Virus record (IMG/VR): IMGVR_UViG_3300028800_000039
Location: 1 to 39,188 of that record
DNA length: 39,188 nt
Source: a virus
Reading direction: 5' to 3' (one strand)
Under the pieces are notes generated by a model. The model had not been told where the DNA came from and did no database searches. It saw only the letters and a list, made by a program, of their open reading frames with translations. Positions 29,264 through 37,313 of the stretch are shown one piece after another. Each line of letters starts with the position of its first letter. Positions within the stretch are counted from its first letter, which is position 1. The translations under genes and the position numbers were made by a program.

Positions 29264-29333
29264 TCATCCCGCAGAAATCGACAAGCGTCAGGAAGAAGGT
29301 ATTCGAGACATCCAAAAAAGCAGAATGCGCTAG
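29142..29333 (+). CDS. Small protein overlapping the portal 3' end
   Basis: 63 aa from ATG 29142, in a different frame, overlapping the portal gene by 122 nt and ending 1 bp before the next start. The product, starting MAKIDLPYKPHWDPKETIP, has a normal, proline- and lysine-rich composition and a charged helix at the end (DKRQEEGIRDIQKSRMR). The unbroken frame and exact fit to the next gene support a real gene. The double-coding stretch corresponds to the portal's disordered C-terminal tail. Function unknown. Confidence 0.55.
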   Translation: MAKIDLPYKPHWDPKETIPQGVYKSKQGTNKSMGPGPMYPDHPAEIDKRQEEGIRDIQKSRMR

Positions 29334-29687
29334 ATGTCCGCTCCAGTTAATAGCGGCAAGGGAAATTACCCAGATCCGACAACGGCTGTTTATGTTCCAG
29401 CAATAGATGTTCCCTTCGGATCGATAACTGCATCATACACCACCTTTAAGACGCTTATAGCCACGAGTGCCATATTGGTGTTAAGTAACTACACGAACGA
29501 GATGGTTGACTACACCCTGTCTGGAGGCGTTTCAACCCAAGGACACTTATCTGCTGGCCAGGTTCTCGTGCTGAATATGAAGTCCAACAAAGTTCCAGGC
29601 AGTGGCTCTACATCTGTTGGATTCCAGGCTAATGCAGCTCTTCCAACCAGTGGGTTTTGCTCTGTCACATATATAGCTCCGCAATAG
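29334..29687 (+). CDS. Small beta-rich virion protein
   Basis: 117 aa, no charged helices, rich in S/T/V/G (VPFGSITASYTTFKTLIATS; YTLSGGVSTQGHLSAGQVLV). It looks like a compact beta-sandwich, for example a decoration, baseplate or fibre-base protein. It starts the rightward fibre cluster, immediately after the small overlapping gene. No named family. Confidence 0.55.
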   Translation: MSAPVNSGKGNYPDPTTAVYVPAIDVPFGSITASYTTFKTLIATSAILVLSNYTNEMVDYTLSGGVSTQGHLSAGQVLVLNMKSNKVPGSGSTSVGFQANAALPTSGFCSVTYIAPQ

Positions 29688-29694
29688 ACAAATA

Positions 29695-30282
29695 ATGACC
29701 TCTAACCTTGCGCTAACGTCTACAGCCCCCAACATATTCTCTGCCAACGCATTAACGTCATCTGGAACGACTGTTGCGACAGCTCCTCCTATTAACGGTG
29801 CGCTATACACGCAGAACATGGCCATTGGCCGTCTATGGGTAATCCCATCAACTCAGCAAGTGTACATGTATGTGGGCGACGGGCAATTCTTAAGCTTACA
29901 AGCTGGCGGCTCTGGCAATCAACCTCTAACCTGGGTAACCGTTGGGGCCTCTCAAAGCATGGCCTCTAATTATGGCTATCTAGTCTTTGGAGAAGCAGCC
30001 CCAATAACGTTAACGCTTCCAGTCACCAGTGTTGTGGGAGACAAGATAGTCGTCCTGGCTGTTGTCTATACTGCTGGCGGAAATCCTACATACCCTGGGT
30101 TCACTATCGCACAAAACTCAGGACAACAAATACTATCTTTGCCAACCCAATACACAACGATAGGTCAACCTGGAAGCATTTCAACAATCCTCCAGGGGGC
30201 ATCTCTAGAGCTTGTTTGCGTAACAGCAAATCTGACTTGGGACATCTTAAACGCCAATAACGGTAATTTCAACTTCACTTAA
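29695..30282 (+). CDS. Fibre-type protein with beta-helical tail domain
   Basis: 195 aa. The N-terminus (~1-75) carries an attachment-like region with an Arg-Leu-Trp-Val-Ile segment (GRLWVIPSTQQVYMYVGDG). Residues ~80-195 match a domain common in phage fibres: SQSMASNYGYLVFG, then ITLTLPVTSVVGDKIVV, NSGQQILSLP and a closing LELVCVTANLTWDIL. The same domain recurs in the next gene. Probably part of the tail fibre or adsorption apparatus. Confidence 0.6.
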   Translation: MTSNLALTSTAPNIFSANALTSSGTTVATAPPINGALYTQNMAIGRLWVIPSTQQVYMYVGDGQFLSLQAGGSGNQPLTWVTVGASQSMASNYGYLVFGEAAPITLTLPVTSVVGDKIVVLAVVYTAGGNPTYPGFTIAQNSGQQILSLPTQYTTIGQPGSISTILQGASLELVCVTANLTWDILNANNGNFNFT

Positions 30283-30297
30283 CAGGGAATTTCTCAA

Positions 30298-30777
30298 ATG
30301 ACAACGACCAACTCAATCGCCGCAGGAATCGGTACTATCTACAACAGCGGAACAGGCGCATTCACAGGCGTAGCTACAGGTGCAGCAGGATCTATCTGGA
30401 CATCTACAGGAGCTAATACAACGCCTTCATGGTTGCCCCCTGCCACACTAGCATTGCCCTATAACAACGTTACGTCGACTACTGCGACGATGATCATTAA
30501 CGAAGGGTACTCAGCAAATAACGCTGGTCTGGTAACACTGACAATGCCTACTACCGTCCCCTTTGGATCTATTAACCAATACGCTGCTTTCGGCGCAGGT
30601 GGATTCAAAGTTCAGTTGAACGCACTTCAGCAAATCTTTACCGTTGGAACAGCCTCTTCGGTAGCAGGGTCTTTCTCTTCAACGGCTCAATACCAATTTG
30701 CGTCAACAGTGTGCTTGGTTGCTAACTTGACATTCATCTTGACAAACTTGACTGGTGGATCGTTCACGCTAGCCTAA
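30298..30777 (+). CDS. Fibre protein, G-F-x-G family member 1
   Basis: 159 aa. The N-terminal module (IGTIYNSGTGAFTGVATGAA...GSIWTSTGANTTPSWLPP) is shared with the next three genes and probably docks to the virion. The C-terminal part is the fibre domain also seen in the preceding gene (GYSANNAGLVTLTMPT; VCLVANLTFILTNLTGGS). It is therefore a hybrid linking the two families of this cluster. Ribosome site ACAGGGAATTTC upstream. Confidence 0.6.
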   Translation: MTTTNSIAAGIGTIYNSGTGAFTGVATGAAGSIWTSTGANTTPSWLPPATLALPYNNVTSTTATMIINEGYSANNAGLVTLTMPTTVPFGSINQYAAFGAGGFKVQLNALQQIFTVGTASSVAGSFSSTAQYQFASTVCLVANLTFILTNLTGGSFTLA

Positions 30778-30796
30778 TATCTTATGAGATTGTTAA

Positions 30797-31762
30797 ATGG
30801 CGACGTCGTTTTCTACAGGGATTGGAACGGTAGCTCCTGGAGTGACCTATATGGACACCTCTGGGGCTTTCCATGGGATTGCTGCATCTGCTGCTAATGA
30901 AGTTCTCGTTAGCTCTGGTGCGGGCTCGTATGTGTTTCTTCCTGAACAGAACTTGCCGTCGCCATCTTACTCAACTGGTGCTTTACAAATCGCCCTGTTT
31001 AATCTCGGCGGTGCTGCTTTTCCGTCTCTAACAGTCACTCAAACTGGAAGTGCCACGAGCAACTATAGTGCCGCTGCCGAGGTGATGTCCTTTAATTTTG
31101 TTCCGCACAGCCCGACAAGTCAAATCCAAATCAACTATTCGTTTAGCATGCAGAACAGCCAGACTTTTGCATTTGCGAACATATATTTCTTTGGTGCACA
31201 AGGCGTTTTGACACCCTTTGCGTCAACTGGGGACACCAATTATCAGACAGGAAATACGGCGGGAAAGTGTCAAGCAAGTTTACATTTTCCAGATATAGCC
31301 TTTGTGGATGTTATTCCCGTGTCAATATGCATGTTTAAGAGCGGCATTGGCACCTGCACGGCTGGTAATCCCTCTGACTTCGTGATGGTAACGGAATTTG
31401 CGCAATCGACACCACTGCCTCCATACACAGTGACATTTAGCCTTTCTGGAGCAACCCCGACGCTGATAACCACCTTCAATGCTAGTGGATCTAGTGCCCC
31501 TCAATCGCTCTATATTAGCGGCAGCGTGCTGTTTGCTGACGTAGCCAATCTTATCAGTGTGACAATCCCTAACTTCCAGTTTCTCGTGCAGTATAACGGT
31601 GCCACAACAACCTGTACGGTTGGCCCATCGTCAGCAACCGCAGCAGCACCGTCCCTCCAGTATACTGTCGTGGGCAACGTTGTCTCGGTCTATGGGGTGG
31701 GAATTGCTGGCCAAAGCTTCACTGGCAGCTATAACTATACTTTCCTTCAGGGGGGTATATGA
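30797..31762 (+). CDS. Fibre/receptor-binding protein, G-F-x-G family member 2
   Basis: 321 aa. It has the shared N-terminal module (IGTVAPGVTYMDTSGAFHGI, then VLVSSGAGSYVF), a variable beta-rich middle, and a C-terminal motif VVSVYGVGIAGQSFTGSYNY that recurs in diverged form in members 3 and 4. Conserved ends around a variable middle suggest paralogous fibres with different receptor specificity. It is coupled to member 3 by ATGA. Confidence 0.65.
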   Translation: MATSFSTGIGTVAPGVTYMDTSGAFHGIAASAANEVLVSSGAGSYVFLPEQNLPSPSYSTGALQIALFNLGGAAFPSLTVTQTGSATSNYSAAAEVMSFNFVPHSPTSQIQINYSFSMQNSQTFAFANIYFFGAQGVLTPFASTGDTNYQTGNTAGKCQASLHFPDIAFVDVIPVSICMFKSGIGTCTAGNPSDFVMVTEFAQSTPLPPYTVTFSLSGATPTLITTFNASGSSAPQSLYISGSVLFADVANLISVTIPNFQFLVQYNGATTTCTVGPSSATAAAPSLQYTVVGNVVSVYGVGIAGQSFTGSYNYTFLQGGI

Positions 31763-32697
31763 CCTATTCAACCAATCTTGGAACAATGGTTCCTGGCGTT
31801 GTAGCGCAGAGATCCGCTGGAGGCTTTTATGGAATCCCTGCTACTTCATCTGGGCAAGGACTGATTAGCACGGGAGCTAACACCTATTCATGCACTGGCC
31901 CAATAGGAGCGTCGAGCAGCGGTTGCTTGGCTAATCTTGTCGTGGCAAACCCCCCGTCGACAGGTGTCACGCCGACCTATACGACAACGTACGCCTATAA
32001 CAGTGCTGCCCAATTTCTGGTTCTGACAGTCACTCCGACCTACACGACATCCACGTTCTATGCCCTTTTCTCTGCCACCATGAACATGGTTCCAACTACC
32101 GGAGGAATAATATTAACCGTCTCAGGGTTCCTTAACGCCACAGGTACGGCTATTGTCACAAACCAGGTTAATGATGGATCTGGCACCAACCAGTTCACCC
32201 AGCAGACGGGCGGATCATCTCTTGGCTTCCAAACGGGGGCACTAACACCCTTCACTGTAAACTTCTGCTTCTTTAAGAGCATGACAACCTCTTCTAGCAC
32301 GGGCCTTGCTGCTAACGATGGGTTCACGGTGCTCGAGATAAATAGTGGCGTTATAAACTCTATGCTGCCAGTTTTTTATTCTCCCAGCGCGACTCCAGTT
32401 CTTGTTGTGAAGATCCCCTCGACGACAATAAACACCTCTACTCAGGTAACAGGAACCATTTGGGCAGCCGACAATGCTAACGTTAACAGCAATGAGTTCG
32501 GGTATTCCTTCGTAATGCAACAGGGGTCATCATTAGGTGTCGCTCCTACAATTGCTAACGGGGCAGTCATCGTGAACGCTTTAAACGCATCAACGTCTTT
32601 GACTTTCACTCCAGCAGTTGGCGGTGTAAATATTTATTTTAACGGAATCAATGGATCAACGTTCATCGGCCAGGAATCCTATCAGGTGGTAACATGA
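31759..32697 (+). CDS. Fibre/receptor-binding protein, G-F-x-G family member 3
   Basis: 312 aa. N-terminal module LGTMVPGVVAQRSAGGFYGI ... GLISTGANTYSC; variable beta-rich centre; C-terminal IYFNGINGSTFIGQESYQ. The start overlaps the previous stop and the end overlaps the next start, both as ATGA, so members 2-4 are likely made in equal amounts. No enzymatic motif (such as a depolymerase) is visible. Confidence 0.65.
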   Translation: MTYSTNLGTMVPGVVAQRSAGGFYGIPATSSGQGLISTGANTYSCTGPIGASSSGCLANLVVANPPSTGVTPTYTTTYAYNSAAQFLVLTVTPTYTTSTFYALFSATMNMVPTTGGIILTVSGFLNATGTAIVTNQVNDGSGTNQFTQQTGGSSLGFQTGALTPFTVNFCFFKSMTTSSSTGLAANDGFTVLEINSGVINSMLPVFYSPSATPVLVVKIPSTTINTSTQVTGTIWAADNANVNSNEFGYSFVMQQGSSLGVAPTIANGAVIVNALNASTSLTFTPAVGGVNIYFNGINGSTFIGQESYQVVT

Positions 32698-33644
32698 CCC
32701 ATTCCAACGTAATTTCTCAGGTATCGGCAGGGACAACAGCCCTAAGCAACACTGGACATTTCTCTGGAGTAGCACCAACAGCTTCTGGCCAAATATTCCA
32801 GAGTACAGCTCCCAACGCTTTTGCTTACAACTCTTCTTATGTAGCATTAGGCCAAGGCGGTGTCATTCAATATAACCTATTCCAGGCATCAGCATTCGCA
32901 GGACAAGGGCTGAGCGTCACGCAGTCTGGTGGCACGACAACAAGCTACAATGGCTCTGCAAAAGTAAGTGCAGCTACAATAACGCCTCTATACGCGAACA
33001 GTACAATCTATTGTTTGTTTAATATGAGTGTTAACCTGACGCTGCCTGCTGTGACAACAAATGCTGTCGCCTTTTGCGGGTATCAGACCCCTTCTGGCCC
33101 TCCGATAATGAGCGCGTATGTTGGAGACTTTAACACCAGCTCTGGCCTTCTGTGTCAAGGTGCAGCGGCAGTACAGATAGCTAACAGCTGGCCTGCAACG
33201 ACGATAATGACTTTTTGTGCCTATAGAGGCCTGACCACAAACGTCCCCCTGTGCATATACGACAACGATTACATTGTCCTGATCGAGCAGTCGGCCTATC
33301 CCGTGTCTCCCACCAGCGTCGTGGTCTCTTCTGGGGCTGCTACACTGTGTCTAAGCTTTCCTGTGCCAGTTAATTCATCTATTAGCATTCAGGGGCAATT
33401 TACCGCCTTTAATACAGCCACAGACTCCAATGGAAACGGAGGGAGATTCTCTGTTGTGGGGGTTCGAGGAAGTGGGAATGTCTCTTTCTCTGGAGGCAAC
33501 TATTATTTGACAACCATCCTCACTTCAGCCGTCCCCCCCTATATGTATATCCTTGCCAACACAGCAACACAAGCGATAGAAATATATGGCGTGGGCATTA
33601 ACTCACAGACATTCTTATTCAACTTCATATTCACCACTAATTAA
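32694..33644 (+). CDS. Fibre/receptor-binding protein, G-F-x-G family member 4
   Basis: 316 aa. N-terminal module VSAGTTALSNTGHFSGVAPTAS ... in the same register as members 1-3 (quoted in part: GHFSGVAPTASGQIFQST); variable middle with several Cys (VAFCGYQTPSGPPI); C-terminal IEIYGVGINSQTFLFNF. The triplet of equal-length paralogues suggests tandem duplication followed by divergence of the central domain. Confidence 0.65.
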   Translation: MTHSNVISQVSAGTTALSNTGHFSGVAPTASGQIFQSTAPNAFAYNSSYVALGQGGVIQYNLFQASAFAGQGLSVTQSGGTTTSYNGSAKVSAATITPLYANSTIYCLFNMSVNLTLPAVTTNAVAFCGYQTPSGPPIMSAYVGDFNTSSGLLCQGAAAVQIANSWPATTIMTFCAYRGLTTNVPLCIYDNDYIVLIEQSAYPVSPTSVVVSSGAATLCLSFPVPVNSSISIQGQFTAFNTATDSNGNGGRFSVVGVRGSGNVSFSGGNYYLTTILTSAVPPYMYILANTATQAIEIYGVGINSQTFLFNFIFTTN

Positions 33645-33654
33645 CAGGATCGCC

Positions 33655-33861
33655 ATGCACAAACATATAGAAGCCATCAAAAAAGCAGTCCACATGATGG
33701 AAAAAGCGCACGACAAAGAGGGAAAACTACACAAGGCAGAAGGCAAAGCCATGCACAAAGTAGAGAGACACGCTGAAAAGCATCACGCCAAAGAACATCA
33801 CAAGGAGAAACACCATGCCAAAGAGCACCACCATGAAAAAAAACATAAAAAAGAGTATTAA
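33655..33861 (+). CDS. Histidine/lysine-rich small protein
   Basis: 68 aa from ATG 33655, with AGGA 6 nt upstream. After a short helix (MHKHIEAIKKAVHMMEKAHD) it is almost only H, K, E and A: HHAKEHHKEKHHAKEHHHEK. It is very basic near neutral pH and able to bind metal or nucleic acid. Its last 47 nt also encode the start of another basic gene in a different frame. It sits between fibre genes, so it is presumably made late; DNA condensation in the head or metal binding are guesses. Confidence 0.6.
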   Translation: MHKHIEAIKKAVHMMEKAHDKEGKLHKAEGKAMHKVERHAEKHHAKEHHKEKHHAKEHHHEKKHKKEY

Positions 33862-33961
33862 AAAGAACGTAAAAAAGAGCAAAGAAAATAGCCACATGCT
33901 CTCTCATGGAAAAGGGACAAGCAACGCCTCTAAAACCTTCACAACAGAAATGTATAACTAG
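33815..33961 (+). CDS. Nested lysine-rich 48-aa protein
   Basis: ATG 33815 has a perfect AAGGAG 7 nt upstream, although both lie inside the His/Lys-rich gene. The product, MPKSTTMKKNIKKSIKK..., is a Lys-rich helix followed by a polar tail ending FTTEMYN. The stop TAG shares its G with the GTG start of the next gene. It overlaps the previous gene by 47 nt. Like the C-terminal basic peptides of packaged phage proteins, it may bind DNA. Function unknown. Confidence 0.6.
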   Translation: MPKSTTMKKNIKKSIKKNVKKSKENSHMLSHGKGTSNASKTFTTEMYN

Positions 33962-34206
33962 TGACTGATGAAGAGCGAACCTTTATGAATGCGCTATCTC
34001 TAGAACTTTTTGGCAAGAGCAGAGACGACCTTGAATCAATGGGGCACGGTTTAATGGTCGACTCTCTGATTAGCCAAGGATTAGCTAGAGAGACAAATGT
34101 CTGGCAAGCACCAGGAGGATCAGCTGCGCAATCTGCACGAGTTATAAGCAATCTGTTCCATGTAACCCCAACAGTCACCTACAAGGAGAAGTATGCCTCT
34201 CAATAA
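33961..34206 (+). CDS. Hypothetical 81-aa protein in late cluster
   Basis: GTG start overlapping the previous stop by one base. Acidic N-terminal helix (TDEERTFMNALSLELFGK), then SRDDLESMGHGLMVDSLI, and an Ala/Gln/Ser-rich second half (WQAPGGSAAQSARVISN). No membrane segment. Its 3' end overlaps the next gene by 14 nt. No family recognised; location suggests a virion or assembly role. Confidence 0.6.
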   Translation: MTDEERTFMNALSLELFGKSRDDLESMGHGLMVDSLISQGLARETNVWQAPGGSAAQSARVISNLFHVTPTVTYKEKYASQ

Positions 34207-34342
34207 GTCCAAGAGCAAGAAGGCGTTTAAGGAAAACATAGAGACAGAGATCCATGCAGGGAAAACCCAGAAGCAGGCAGTTGCAATTGCATATGCCATG
34301 AAGATGAAAAAAGGGAAATCTAAGGGAAAGAGCGGAAAATAA
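34193..34342 (+). CDS. Small conserved phage protein (MPLNKSKSKKAF type)
   Basis: 49 aa. The pattern MPLNKSKSKKAFKENI...EIHAGKTQKQAVAIAYAMK is a well-known small basic protein in many podoviruses, usually beside tail or portal genes and of unknown function. AAGGAG lies 4 nt before ATG 34193. It overlaps the preceding gene by 14 nt. The C-terminus is a lysine/glycine/serine tail. Small size has probably kept it out of many annotations. Confidence 0.75.
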   Translation: MPLNKSKSKKAFKENIETEIHAGKTQKQAVAIAYAMKMKKGKSKGKSGK

Positions 34343-34371
34343 TAAGTTTATGCGGAAAATAATAAGTTTAT
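34332..34371 (+). repeat. 20-bp tandem duplication at a gene boundary
   Basis: The 20 bp starting GCGGAAAATAATAAG occur at 34332-34351 and again at 34352-34371. They span the stop codon of the 49-aa gene and the start of the next gene. A recent duplication that changes the spacing between the two genes. Confidence 0.9.
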
Positions 34372-34840
34372 GACGGCATTGGTTAATTCTATTGGATTTA
34401 GTGGCGGCTACACAGTAATCCCAGAGTCTGGGGGCCTTTCTCAATATCGTCTCAACACGGGATACACTTACACGTCTGGCAGCCCTCTGACCTGGGACAC
34501 CCTCGTGCTTACCGACCCATCCATAACCTATAGCGCAGGGACGTTTACTGCTGCCTCCACAGGTACGTATCTGATCAAGATGTTTGCTCTCGTGACCCTT
34601 GGATCCCATTCGGTGCAGTCTGTTATAACGTCGAGCAGCATGACTCCGACACTCGCCATGGGCATAATAGGGCCTGGAGCTAGCTTCCCAACATCAAATG
34701 CCTACCTGTGCCCCTTTATTGTCGACCTTTACCTGTTCCCAGGGAATACATTTTCCTTTTCTCTAACCATACTTGGCGGAGGCACAATACCCGTCCTAGG
34801 ATCTGCCAATAATCTAAATAGCATCAGGTTCATAGGGTGA
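34370..34840 (+). CDS. C1q/TNF-like tail protein 1
   Basis: 156 aa. The core follows the C1q-like jelly-roll pattern shared by the next four genes: PLTWDTLVL, ITYSAGTFTAASTGTYLIK, then hydrophobic strands and a final aromatic/Phe-containing strand (NLNSIRFIG). In phages and other viruses such trimeric beta-sandwich domains serve as fibre tips. Starts within the 20-bp duplication. Role as a receptor-binding or capsid-surface protein is inferred. Confidence 0.6.
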   Translation: MTALVNSIGFSGGYTVIPESGGLSQYRLNTGYTYTSGSPLTWDTLVLTDPSITYSAGTFTAASTGTYLIKMFALVTLGSHSVQSVITSSSMTPTLAMGIIGPGASFPTSNAYLCPFIVDLYLFPGNTFSFSLTILGGGTIPVLGSANNLNSIRFIG

Positions 34841-34847
34841 AAACAAG

Positions 34848-35303
34848 ATGACAGCAATAGGCACCGATACAATAGCCAGTTTAACGACCTCCTACACGTA
34901 CAGCAGCGGTAACCCTGTAATTTTTAACACTGTCTCCTACCCAGGACTGATTGCTTCTGGCACCCCAGCATGCTCCTATAACACCACTAACGGCTTGTTT
35001 ACCATCAATGTAAAAGGCGTTTACACTGTCAATGTATACGTGACCACCAATGCGGGAAATTCTGCCACCATCGGGCTTCAGGGATCACTAAGTATAAACG
35101 GGGTCAATAAGGTTCAGGGGTCAACACAAAGCGGCCTGGTAGGCCCTAATGGGGCTCCTAATTTCTGTGGTGTCTGGTGCACAATCGACGATCAGTTTAA
35201 CATCGGTGACGTGATCTTTTTCGACATAATCCTAGCAGGCATTTCCACAACCACATTTATTGCTGGCACCGTCTACTGTAACATGGGAGTGACCCTGCTA
35301 TGA
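34848..35303 (+). CDS. C1q/TNF-like tail protein 2
   Basis: 151 aa. Same pattern: NPVIFNTVSYPGL, then CSYNTTNGLFTINVKGVYTV, and strands ending FIAGTVYCNMGVTLL. It is 7 nt after the previous gene and overlaps the next by ATGA, so the five genes behave as one unit. No extra N-terminal anchoring domain is present, which suggests that these small proteins assemble on a common base rather than as long fibres. Confidence 0.6.
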   Translation: MTAIGTDTIASLTTSYTYSSGNPVIFNTVSYPGLIASGTPACSYNTTNGLFTINVKGVYTVNVYVTTNAGNSATIGLQGSLSINGVNKVQGSTQSGLVGPNGAPNFCGVWCTIDDQFNIGDVIFFDIILAGISTTTFIAGTVYCNMGVTLL

Positions 35304-36175
35304 CCGCGCAGACAATGGTATACCTATCAACATCAAGGACTCTGCCTGCTTCTGGTGGGCTTCAGTACGACACTATTGCCAGCTCTTGTCCACAGATAAG
35401 CTACTCGACATCTGGCGCGACATTTGGCACCTGGACAGCCAACTCGTATGGTCGCTACATAATCAAAGCCTATTCCTCGTTACCCATAAGCTCAACCGTT
35501 AACTATGAGATGGGCCTCTATGTGAACGGAACCGAGGTAGTTCAACAGGGATTTAACGGAAAAAACACCAGCACCTATTACAACGGCAACACCATAAGCA
35601 CATGGGTATTCGGCAGCCAGGTATTAAATCCAGGGACTACCTTTTATCCCAACCTGAATGGAGCTAGCCTTCTTGTTAACGGATCACCCTCACAGTTTAG
35701 CACCTTTGCCACTTGCACATATGTCCCTCTAAACATAAGCGGTGGGTGCATAAACACGTGGCCAGCCTATACAACTAGCATCACCGCCCTAACGGTGCCC
35801 ATATCTTCTTCTGCTCCAATACCCTGGCCTGCTGGTGCTGCGGTTCCCTATTTGTCGTACAATGCATCCACGTACCAATTTACAGCACTGGTGACTGGCC
35901 TCTACGAGATCATGGCCAACGTGACGTTAACGGGATTTACCAGCAACATAGGATGCTCAATTATTCTGTTTGTCAACGGCACGCAAACGCATCAGTCGTC
36001 CTTCTGGAACTACGGGGCCGCTCTAAGTGGGTATATGACATTCCCCATAAACAAGCCCATTAGGCTAATCGCGGGACAGACGTTTTATGTGGGCTTTGCT
36101 CCAGGTTCTCCAGTTACCATCAGCGGTCTCCAGGGATACTCGTACTTCCACTGCCTCTGCACTCAGGAGGGATAG
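35300..36175 (+). CDS. C1q/TNF-like tail protein 3, two fused modules
   Basis: 291 aa, about twice the size of its neighbours. Module one is near 20-145 (LQYDTIASSCPQISYSTSGA ... YGRYIIKAYS). Module two is near 155-291 (APIPWPAGAAVPYLSYNAST ... VTGLYEIMANV). It therefore looks like a fusion or internal duplication of the single-module type. Both modules keep the G-x-Y strand signature. Presumed virion surface or fibre protein. Confidence 0.6.
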   Translation: MTAQTMVYLSTSRTLPASGGLQYDTIASSCPQISYSTSGATFGTWTANSYGRYIIKAYSSLPISSTVNYEMGLYVNGTEVVQQGFNGKNTSTYYNGNTISTWVFGSQVLNPGTTFYPNLNGASLLVNGSPSQFSTFATCTYVPLNISGGCINTWPAYTTSITALTVPISSSAPIPWPAGAAVPYLSYNASTYQFTALVTGLYEIMANVTLTGFTSNIGCSIILFVNGTQTHQSSFWNYGAALSGYMTFPINKPIRLIAGQTFYVGFAPGSPVTISGLQGYSYFHCLCTQEG

Positions 36176-36177
36176 CC

Positions 36178-36669
36178 TTGACAACTTATATAGCCACAAG
36201 CCCAGGTATTGTAGGAACAGCTCTAAACGTAGCAGGGTCGGCACTCCTATTCGAGAAGAATATAACCGTCTCGTCGATCAATTGGTCTACGCCCTACACA
36301 TATTCTTGGGACACTATACTCCAACAATCGCCCTTCGTGATCCATAATTCACAAACGGGGATATTCACGCTTAACAATGTTGGCACCTATGTCTGCCGAT
36401 TAAATGTATCGTTCCTAATAAACACAGCTTTGGGAGGATTAATGGCCAACGTGGAGATTAATGGTCAGACCTGGGTGACCCCTATGAATATGGTCGTGGG
36501 CAACAGCTATCAAGGCATTTACCTCTACTGGCCACTAAACTTTATGATAAACAACACTGTCGCTGGGACGACCATGGCGGTTCAGGTATCCAACACCAAC
36601 GGTGGGGCGACCTTCGGCATTGGTGGGTTCAGCAACAATAGCTATTCTTCTATAAACTTTTACGGGTGA
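36178..36669 (+). CDS. C1q/TNF-like tail protein 4
   Basis: 163 aa from TTG 36178, 2 nt after the previous stop, with AGGAGG upstream. Pattern: YSWDTILQQSPFVIHNSQTG, IFTLNNVGTYVCRLNV, and a closing strand NNSYSSINFYG. Most similar by eye to the next gene (WDTIQNASPYISYNTTTG), which suggests a recent pair. No other domains. Confidence 0.6.
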   Translation: MTTYIATSPGIVGTALNVAGSALLFEKNITVSSINWSTPYTYSWDTILQQSPFVIHNSQTGIFTLNNVGTYVCRLNVSFLINTALGGLMANVEINGQTWVTPMNMVVGNSYQGIYLYWPLNFMINNTVAGTTMAVQVSNTNGGATFGIGGFSNNSYSSINFYG

Positions 36670-36673
36670 TGAC

Positions 36674-37219
36674 GTGAGTGCAACAATAGTCGGTACAATA
36701 GCTGGGGCACCACAGGTTGGATCGTCTGGCAATTATTATTTCTCCATGTATCGGGCTAACAGCGGCACAGCTACTTTCGCTGGAGCTTCGCCCTTAACAT
36801 ACACCTACGTCTGGGACACAATACAGAACGCGTCGCCCTATATCAGCTACAATACCACTACAGGGCTCATAACCTTTGTGACCGCTGGAAGATACTTGAT
36901 TTCTCTCGGATTCCTTCTTTATAACATGACCAACAGTGGATCGACGGCTGTAACTGCCTATTCGAAGCTGATCATTAACGGGGCGAATTCCTCGTCACAG
37001 TTTAGTGGAAGTGCCGCTACCTCACCACAAAGCTCGGCTTACCCTGGAGTCATGCAATTGAATATGGAGGCAGAGTTTATCTTGGCGGCTGGGAACACAA
37101 TGTATGCAGCCTACACCACCTATAGCGGCATCCCGCTTACCTACAATATTACGAACGGGCTCCTAGGAGGGCTCGGATCAGGCAGTCTCAGCACGATCAT
37201 CTACAAGGGATTGTATTAA
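36674..37219 (+). CDS. C1q/TNF-like tail protein 5
   Basis: 181 aa from GTG 36674. Pattern: YVWDTIQNASPYISYNTTTG, LITFVTAGRYLISLGF, and a final strand STIIYKGLY. It has a slightly longer N-terminus than gene 4. Last rightward structural gene; the following convergent gap carries GTGTAC palindromes. Presumed fibre or surface protein. Confidence 0.6.
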   Translation: MSATIVGTIAGAPQVGSSGNYYFSMYRANSGTATFAGASPLTYTYVWDTIQNASPYISYNTTTGLITFVTAGRYLISLGFLLYNMTNSGSTAVTAYSKLIINGANSSSQFSGSAATSPQSSAYPGVMQLNMEAEFILAAGNTMYAAYTTYSGIPLTYNITNGLLGGLGSGSLSTIIYKGLY

Positions 37220-37285
37220 TTCTTGTGCACTTCGCCAACATGTCCACACGAAAGAGGCATTTCTTGTGCGATTTGTATACACTCT

Positions 37286-37313
37286 AGTGTACTATATCCT
37301 CCTAGAGTACACT
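37286..37313. promoter_or_regulatory. Hairpin of GTGTAC-type palindromes between convergent genes
   Basis: AGTGTACTATA (37286-37296) and TAGAGTACACT (37303-37313) are inverted around a 6-nt loop with one mismatch. Further half-sites lie nearby (GTATACACT at about 37275, TAGTGTACAC at about 37325), and CTGGGC/GCCCAG arms lie at 37315-37352. It may end both transcripts or bind a regulator. Confidence 0.45.

Noticed and set aside
33586-33654. Upstream extension of the His/Lys-rich gene
   Set aside because: The extension overlaps the 3' end of the fibre gene in another frame; ATG 33655 has a properly spaced AGGA.
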